The notes under the pieces: generated by a model
Seen by the model: the letters and a program-made list of their open reading frames with translations, nothing else
What the model was told of the DNA's origin: nothing
Databases searched by the model: none
Shown: positions 59,402 to 64,000 of the stretch, piece by piece
Layout: every line of letters starts with the position of its first letter
How positions within the stretch are numbered: position 1 is the first letter of the stretch
Assembly: GCF_039536325.1 (NCBI RefSeq)
Contig: NZ_BAAAYO010000014.1
Span: 310,001-374,000, forward strand
Direction: 5' to 3'
DNA length: 64,000 bases
From: Paenibacillus_AB hodogayensis
Lineage (GTDB): Bacteria; Bacillota; Bacilli; Paenibacillales; NBRC-103111
Program-made: the position numbers and the translations under genes

Positions 59402-60159
59402 TTGGACGGCGCTTCTTTCGAGCCGGCGGTTGCGGCAGGGTCTCCGTTATCGAAATAAGAAGTATCCAAAATTCTTGCATAAATATAAGGGTTCAAATTC
59501 GGACTTTGCACATGGATTTTGATTTTCTCCAGACCTTCGACATTGAAGATAAGCTTCTTTACGTCGTCATCCGGTTTAACGGTAAGCTTTTTCAGAATCG
59601 TTTGGGCCGTGTTCGCCGCATTGTCGCTCGCGTTATACAGCGAGAACTCCACCTCGTGTTCGCCGGGACTGACGACAGCGGCATCCAAGACCAGCCGTTT
59701 GTATTTCCGGTCAGTTGTAAAAATCACATCTCCGTATTGGTCAATCTTTAAAACCTCTTGAAACTGCTTATTTTTCACCATCGTTTCTTTCGGGTCTTTG
59801 GACAAGATCGCGTAAATGTTGTCAATCTCCATCGGCATGGCGAAAATCGGCGTCTTCTCCGCGGGCTTGCCTCCGATATATATTTTTTGACTAACCGCGT
59901 CGAATTCGATCGGTATTTTTAGCGCCTCGGCCAAGGCTCGGACCGGCAAATAGTTGCTTCCTTCGTAATGAATCGCTGTCAGCAGGTTTCCGTCTTCGTC
60001 CTTGGGCTGCCACAGCTCTCCCTTTAACACAAACGATACGCCCCGGTTAAAATAAGCGTTGATCGGCTCCAAATTGGCCGCGGCATAGGCGGATCCGTAT
60101 GAGCTGGCTAATACGGCGGCAACAAATGCCAAAATAATACCCATCTTCTTGTTCTTCAC
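59398..60159 (-). CDS. Secreted stalk-domain (copper amine oxidase N-like) protein
   Basis: A 253-residue exported protein: signal peptide MKNKKMGIILAFVAAVLASS with cleavage after AYA, then a stalk-type module at about residues 40-95 (FVLKGELWQPKDEDGNLLTA, NYLPVRALAEALKIPIEFDA). The rest is a beta-rich C-terminal domain of unknown type (RLVLDAAVVSPGEHEVEFSL). No copper-oxidase active site is present; these modules are structural. GTG at 60159 has GAGGGG about 10 bases upstream. It is the first gene of the two-gene surface operon, preceded by 11-bp direct repeats. Confidence 0.82.
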   Translation of the reverse strand: MKNKKMGIILAFVAAVLASSYGSAYAAANLEPINAYFNRGVSFVLKGELWQPKDEDGNLLTAIHYEGSNYLPVRALAEALKIPIEFDAVSQKIYIGGKPAEKTPIFAMPMEIDNIYAILSKDPKETMVKNKQFQEVLKIDQYGDVIFTTDRKYKRLVLDAAVVSPGEHEVEFSLYNASDNAANTAQTILKKLTVKPDDDVKKLIFNVEGLEKIKIHVQSPNLNPYIYARILDTSYFDNGDPAATAGSKEAPSK

Positions 60160-60193
60160 TTACTTTCATCCCCTCGTCAATGTATTCACATTC

Positions 60194-60230
60194 ATTGTAA
60201 AGAGGGGAGCGCTTCAAAAGCGCTTCAAAA
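60194..60230 (-). promoter_or_regulatory. Promoter with two exact 11-bp direct repeats (SARP-like site)
   Basis: On the minus strand TTTTGAAGCGC occurs twice in direct tandem (60230-60220 and 60219-60209), followed after 9 bases by a TACAAT -10 (60199-60194). No ordinary -35 is present at the right distance. An 11-bp period with the proximal repeat about 8 bases from the -10 is the geometry of SARP activator sites. Confidence 0.65.
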
Positions 60231-60262
60231 CTCAATTGGAAACCCGAACGACTCCACTCATT

Positions 60263-63200
60263 TTAAGTAGAATATCGATCGATTTGCTCCAACGTTTCGG
60301 GAGATACCTTGTCGGCTCGGGCAGCTTCGGCTGCAAGGGGCGGCATCGGACGCGCCATGGCCGCCGGGCAGGAACCATTAAGCTCGCGGCAACGGTCGAA
60401 ATACAGCTGTTTGCCCGACTTTCGGTAAAGTTCTTCGTTCAACAAGCGCCCAGCGGCTTGCTGTTCCTGCGACTCCGGATTCAGCTTCCACATCGCGTAA
60501 CGAATGGAAGCCTGTTCTTGCGGATCGGGGTACTGCTCCAGCATCCGTTCCAGCAAGTTCATCGCTTCTTCGTAACTTATCCGGCCTATAACGGTCTCTA
60601 CCTGCGTCAGAAGCACCTGAAGGCTGACCTCCATATCTTTCCGTTTCAGCCGATTGGCGAGCTGCAGAGCTTCTTCCGCCGTCTCTACAGCGCTTTCGTA
60701 CCGATTCTGGCGTTGTCGCAGCAAGCTCATATAATAGAGAGTTTCGCATTCGAAGTAAGGAGTTCGCAGTTTTTGAAACAGCCGAATCGAACGTTCGAGC
60801 AAGAGGTCGGCTTCTTCCAGCCGATGCCGAGCGAGGCGGCTGCGCCCTTCATAACTGAGCATGATGGCCGCTACTCTCCAATCGTTGATCGCAACGGCTT
60901 CTTCGAGACAAAAAACGAAGCATGGCGTCGCCTGCGCATGGTGTCCCAGATACCAATAATACCTGCCCAACATACCGAGTGCATTAGCGAAGCCCATACG
61001 ATCTCCGATCGAGCTGCTGATCTCCATTTTATCCGCGATGAATTCGAAAGCCCGGTCCATCTCGTCCATGTCCATATAGATCATCGAGAGCACGCCCATG
61101 GCTTGCTCTATGGAATATTTGTCCTTATTGTCCGTTGCGATCGAGATCTGCTTCTTGATCCAGAAAATCGCTTGGTCGTATTGGCATTGGTCATAAAACA
61201 GATGGCCTATAACTCCAAGAAATCGACAATCCTCGCGGCTTTGATTGTCAACATCGGACAATTCCGTCCTTTTCTTCAAATATTCGAGCACCTTGTCGTA
61301 ATTGCCCTTATAGTAATGCAAAATACCAAGCGTCGTATAAACGAAAGTCAGACCGGAATGATCCTCCATCAGCTCGAAGCAGCGCTGCGCTCGTTCCAGA
61401 TGAACGCTCGCTTCCTCATAGTTCCCCTGCAATCGCAAACAATTGCCCAGCGCCACGTCGCAGAGCGATCGTTCCCGGAGCGTTGCGGAGTTTCCCGAAC
61501 GTTCAAGCCATTGCCGGTAGCTTTTCTCCGCTTCGACCCAATCCCCTACCAAAATCCATGCTTCGCCGAGTTTCATCAGGTAAGGCAAAATTTGTTCGGG
61601 GGGGAGCAGCAGACATAGCTTCCGGTAATAGTTGATCCTTGTTTCATTGGCGTACATCTTCTCGGCGGCTGACGCGGCCATCTCATAATAGGGAACGGCC
61701 TCCCCGCCCATTCCCGCAAGCTCCAAATGATAGGCGATTTCCGCGGCGACAGGTTCCAGCTTCCCGTCATGAAAAGCGACCAGCCCCTGCGCGATTTGCT
61801 TATGATCCCGCCTGCGCCTGCTGTCGTTCTTCAAATGGTACGCGACGCTTCTTACGAGGTCATGCGTGAAACTGTATTGCTTGTCTCCGAATTCCTGCAT
61901 AATCTTCAGCTGCACGAGTTGCTCCATGTTGTCGAGGACCGTCTCTTCTTTCCTATCGAATACGACCGCCATAAACTCCGGCAACACGGGCCTTCCGACC
62001 GCGGCTACGGCTGAAATCAGCTGCAAACTTTCTTGCGAAAGCCTGCTTAACCGACTTTCGATGACGGATTTGACCAAAGGCGAAAGACGAAAGTCGCTCT
62101 GGCTCCTGCCGGTTTGCCATTCCCTCATCGTTTCCACGATGAACAGCGGATTACCACCGGTTTCTGCATATAAACCGGACGAATTCAGCTCCGCTAACGG
62201 AATGCCGACCATAGCGGCCATCAGTCGTTTCGTGTCATTCTCGTTCAACGGGGCAAGCTCGATTTCCGTAATCGTCCGTTCGATCCGAAGCCCGGCAACG
62301 AAATGGCCGAGGGCATCGTCCGCGTACTCGTCGGTCCTCATCGTCGCGATCACCAGCAGCTTCGCTTTGGAGCCGCTGTGAAGAAGATAGGCAAGTAGCT
62401 GCAAAGTTTCCTTGTCGCTCCATTGGATGTCGTCCAAGCAGAGCAGCAGCGGTTGTTCGGCCAGCAGCATCCGTTCTATCGCCTCGTACCATTTGTTCAG
62501 CTGCCAGCTTTCCTGGATCGGCGTCGGCATCGGCAAGTTCGGGAATCGTTCGAACAACTCCGGCAGCAATCGCGCCAGTTCGGACAGCCAAACCACATTC
62601 ATCTGTGGCAAGGGAATGCTTCTGAGCCAGCTTGTCACGGGAGTATAGGACAGCGAACGCACGGTCGGGTAGCAGCCGGCAAATGCCGTTCGAATTCCCC
62701 GGCTTTCTACCCATTCCTTAAATTCCAGCGCCAATCTGGTTTTGCCGATTCCCGCTTCTCCCTTCAAAAGCAGCAACGAGGTTCTGCCCGCCTTGGCTTG
62801 CTGCCAAACGCTCAGCATGGTTTCCCATTCGGCGGTTCGGCCGAAAAGCGGCGTTTGGCTATACCCGCCTGCCGTATGGTCGCTTCCGTTCCGCATCAGC
62901 GTTTCGTACAGCTGTACCGTCTCCTCCGCGGGAGCAATCTCCAGCTCGGCTTCCAAAACGCGGCTAAGCTGCTCATACATTTGCGCAACGCCCGCCATAT
63001 CCTTATTCAAGGCATACAGCCGCATGAGGATACGGTACGTTTCCTCCCTTTCTTTATTCCGGACCAGCAGTTTATTCGCAAATAATAAAGCCGACGCGTA
63101 GTCCCGCTGACTTTCCAAAATAGAAATAAGCTTATCGAGCACATTCAAATACGTTTGTTCCAGCAGCTCTCGCTTCGCATCGAGCCACTCCTCGTAAAAT

Positions 63201-63595
63201 CCGGGCAGAAGCTCGCCCCGGTACAGTTCTTCCGCTTTGCGCAGCTCGTAGAGCGTGTTTCCTTGCGCCGCCTGTTCAAATTCGAACACATCCGAATAGA
63301 AGGGCAGCTCCTGCCTCCAATGCATATAGGCCGGTGTAACTTTTATGTACTGGTCTAATTGAGGAAGGCATTCCCGAAGACCATGAATGAGTTTCCGCAG
63401 ATTGGAAAGAGCTTGTTTTTCGGTAGAGTCCGGCCAAAAATCGAAGGCAATGCGCTTCCTGCTTTGCGGCATATCAAAAGCGAGGACCAAGTACGCGAGC
63501 AGCAGCACGGCCTTTTTTCCTGGAATTTCCGTGATGGACGTATCGTCGAGGGCTATCCTCAAGCTGCCTAATAATTGAAAGCTGTATCCTGGCAA
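60263..63595 (-). CDS. BTAD/AAA/TPR transcriptional regulator (SARP-like, large)
   Basis: A 1110-residue regulator. It starts with an OmpR-type winged helix (residues 1-95, FQLLGSLRIALDDTSITEIP, then ALSNLRKLIHGLRECL) and the bacterial transcriptional activation domain (about 100-235, EFEQAAQGNTLYELRKAEEL). An AAA ATPase follows, with Walker A GEAGIGKT (279-286) and Walker B LLLCLDDIQWSD. The C-terminal half is made of TPRs (YEEASVHLERAQRCFELMED; LHYYKGNYDKVLEYLKKRTE; YESAVETAEEALQLANRLKR). This is the architecture of large SARPs and MalT-like activators. The TTG start at 63595 follows AGGGGG. It is directly upstream of the stalk/SLH operon, whose promoter has SARP-type repeats. Confidence 0.9.
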   Translation of the reverse strand: MPGYSFQLLGSLRIALDDTSITEIPGKKAVLLLAYLVLAFDMPQSRKRIAFDFWPDSTEKQALSNLRKLIHGLRECLPQLDQYIKVTPAYMHWRQELPFYSDVFEFEQAAQGNTLYELRKAEELYRGELLPGFYEEWLDAKRELLEQTYLNVLDKLISILESQRDYASALLFANKLLVRNKEREETYRILMRLYALNKDMAGVAQMYEQLSRVLEAELEIAPAEETVQLYETLMRNGSDHTAGGYSQTPLFGRTAEWETMLSVWQQAKAGRTSLLLLKGEAGIGKTRLALEFKEWVESRGIRTAFAGCYPTVRSLSYTPVTSWLRSIPLPQMNVVWLSELARLLPELFERFPNLPMPTPIQESWQLNKWYEAIERMLLAEQPLLLCLDDIQWSDKETLQLLAYLLHSGSKAKLLVIATMRTDEYADDALGHFVAGLRIERTITEIELAPLNENDTKRLMAAMVGIPLAELNSSGLYAETGGNPLFIVETMREWQTGRSQSDFRLSPLVKSVIESRLSRLSQESLQLISAVAAVGRPVLPEFMAVVFDRKEETVLDNMEQLVQLKIMQEFGDKQYSFTHDLVRSVAYHLKNDSRRRRDHKQIAQGLVAFHDGKLEPVAAEIAYHLELAGMGGEAVPYYEMAASAAEKMYANETRINYYRKLCLLLPPEQILPYLMKLGEAWILVGDWVEAEKSYRQWLERSGNSATLRERSLCDVALGNCLRLQGNYEEASVHLERAQRCFELMEDHSGLTFVYTTLGILHYYKGNYDKVLEYLKKRTELSDVDNQSREDCRFLGVIGHLFYDQCQYDQAIFWIKKQISIATDNKDKYSIEQAMGVLSMIYMDMDEMDRAFEFIADKMEISSSIGDRMGFANALGMLGRYYWYLGHHAQATPCFVFCLEEAVAINDWRVAAIMLSYEGRSRLARHRLEEADLLLERSIRLFQKLRTPYFECETLYYMSLLRQRQNRYESAVETAEEALQLANRLKRKDMEVSLQVLLTQVETVIGRISYEEAMNLLERMLEQYPDPQEQASIRYAMWKLNPESQEQQAAGRLLNEELYRKSGKQLYFDRCRELNGSCPAAMARPMPPLAAEAARADKVSPETLEQIDRYST

Positions 63596-63653
63596 AATGT
63601 TACCCCCTAATCAGTCCGCATTGTCCGGCCTCTATCGAACTGGCTGCTTCTAC

Positions 63654-63670
63654 CTCAAACATATCTCAAA
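63654..63670 (-). repeat. TTTGAG direct repeat with 11-bp period upstream of the BTAD gene
   Basis: On the minus strand TTTGAG occurs at 63670-63665 and 63659-63654, an 11-base period. It is a weaker version of the repeats ahead of the stalk gene. No clear -10 follows at the expected distance. Confidence 0.3.
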
Positions 63671-63751
63671 GAGTCATCCTGTCAAATAGCCTGGAAGAAC
63701 TAACGTTTGTCGAATTCGCAAAGCTTGGCAAAACAGCATGAATCGTTCCCT

Positions 63752-64000
63752 TCAACGGTAACGTTCCAACAGCTCGAGGAGCCTCCCACGGATCGCCTCC
63801 TTCAACTCTGCCGGCTCTTCCAGAACGACTTCGTTTCCTAAGGCAACGAAGAATTCCGAATAAAAGGGAATGTCGCTGCGGGACACCTCCGCCCGGATCG
63901 TGCCGCTCCCGTCTTCATGCACTTGCAACATGGGAGCCAGCCAGAGCTCGGCTTCGCAGCGCTGGACCCCGGCTCGGCTTACTTCCGCGAGCAGGCGGAT
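63752..64000 (-). CDS. WYL-domain protein (C-terminal part, cut by the window edge)
   Basis: The frame is open from the right edge to a TGA at 63752, giving 82 residues of a C-terminus whose start lies outside the window. The sequence ELWLAPMLQVHEDGSGTIRA followed by IPFYSEFFVALGNEVVLEEP and ELKEAIRGRLLELLERYR is typical of the WYL C-terminal extension found after a WYL domain. It would be a third WYL protein in the region, in the same direction as the BTAD gene. Confidence 0.75.
   Translation of the reverse strand: MRLLAEVSRAGVQRCEAELWLAPMLQVHEDGSGTIRAEVSRSDIPFYSEFFVALGNEVVLEEPAELKEAIRGRLLELLERYR

Noticed and set aside
1..64000. CRISPR arrays, tRNA/rRNA genes, insertion sequences, prophage genes
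   Set aside because: No regularly spaced repeats, no tRNA-like cloverleaf or rRNA sequence, and no transposase or phage structural protein was recognised on either strand.

Overview
The window reads as chromosome of a spore-forming, GC-rich Firmicute of the Paenibacillaceae (Paenibacillus/Cohnella type). The evidence is a GerAB-like germination permease tail at the left edge, T-box and PerR-type control, a KatA catalase, secreted proteins with copper-amine-oxidase-like stalk domains and SLH repeats, WYL and BTAD regulators, and strong AGGAGG ribosome binding sites with frequent GTG/TTG starts. I see no tRNA, rRNA, insertion sequence, prophage or CRISPR array.

Layout. 1-5 kb: germination permease tail, small coiled-coil protein, ene-reductase NamA, thioredoxin, winged-helix protein, a hypothetical gene. 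4.6-9.5 kb: ilvB-ilvN, divergent from a LuxR-type ATPase regulator. 9.6-22 kb: mostly single genes (YciI, nitroreductase, pantothenate kinase, Gfo/Idh oxidoreductase, a 1061-residue secreted GHL10-type protein, EamA transporter, ankyrin protein, catalase behind a PerR box, stalk-domain protein). 22.2-29.8 kb: a seven-gene carbohydrate operon (GntR regulator, two permeases, binding lipoprotein, beta-hydroxyacid dehydrogenase, AGE-family isomerase, LarA-like protein) behind a 28-bp palindromic operator. 29.9-32.9 kb: a degenerate-looking patch with an HTH gene, a frame-broken partner, two long palindromes and a T-box-controlled metG carrying a one-base frameshift. 32.9-35.5 kb: HxlR regulator, MFS efflux, aldo/keto reductase. 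35.5-42.6 kb: nucleic-acid repair neighbourhood (Ogt, RtcB, RlaP, two WYL proteins, AdaA), then a truncated phosphotransferase and a DinB protein. 42.7-44.3 kb: a branched-polyamine synthase homologue (BpsA) behind a long leader with two mini-ORFs, a 13-bp closing helix and two intrinsic terminators. 44.4-52.9 kb: a nine-gene run with an oligopeptide ABC transporter, RpiR regulator, HAD and MBL hydrolases and a metallophosphoesterase. 53-57 kb: small XRE regulators, a membrane protein and two zinc-ribbon membrane proteins. 57.2-63.6 kb: an SLH/beta-propeller surface protein and a stalk-domain protein downstream of a 1110-residue BTAD/AAA/TPR regulator. A WYL protein runs off the right edge.

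Main observations. (1) The bpsA leader looks like a translation-coupled transcription attenuator. (2) Two exact 11-bp direct repeats sit 9 bp upstream of a -10 box ahead of the stalk/SLH operon, which is the geometry of SARP activator sites, and a BTAD (SARP-like) regulator is encoded immediately upstream. (3) ogt and adaA share an ungapped 63-bp upstream element ending in the same -10, defining a candidate Ada regulon that brackets the RtcB-RlaP RNA repair genes. (4) metG and the partner of the HTH gene show three indels within about 2.2 kb, which is either local gene decay or sequence error. All functions are read from sequence motifs by eye; no database search was run.
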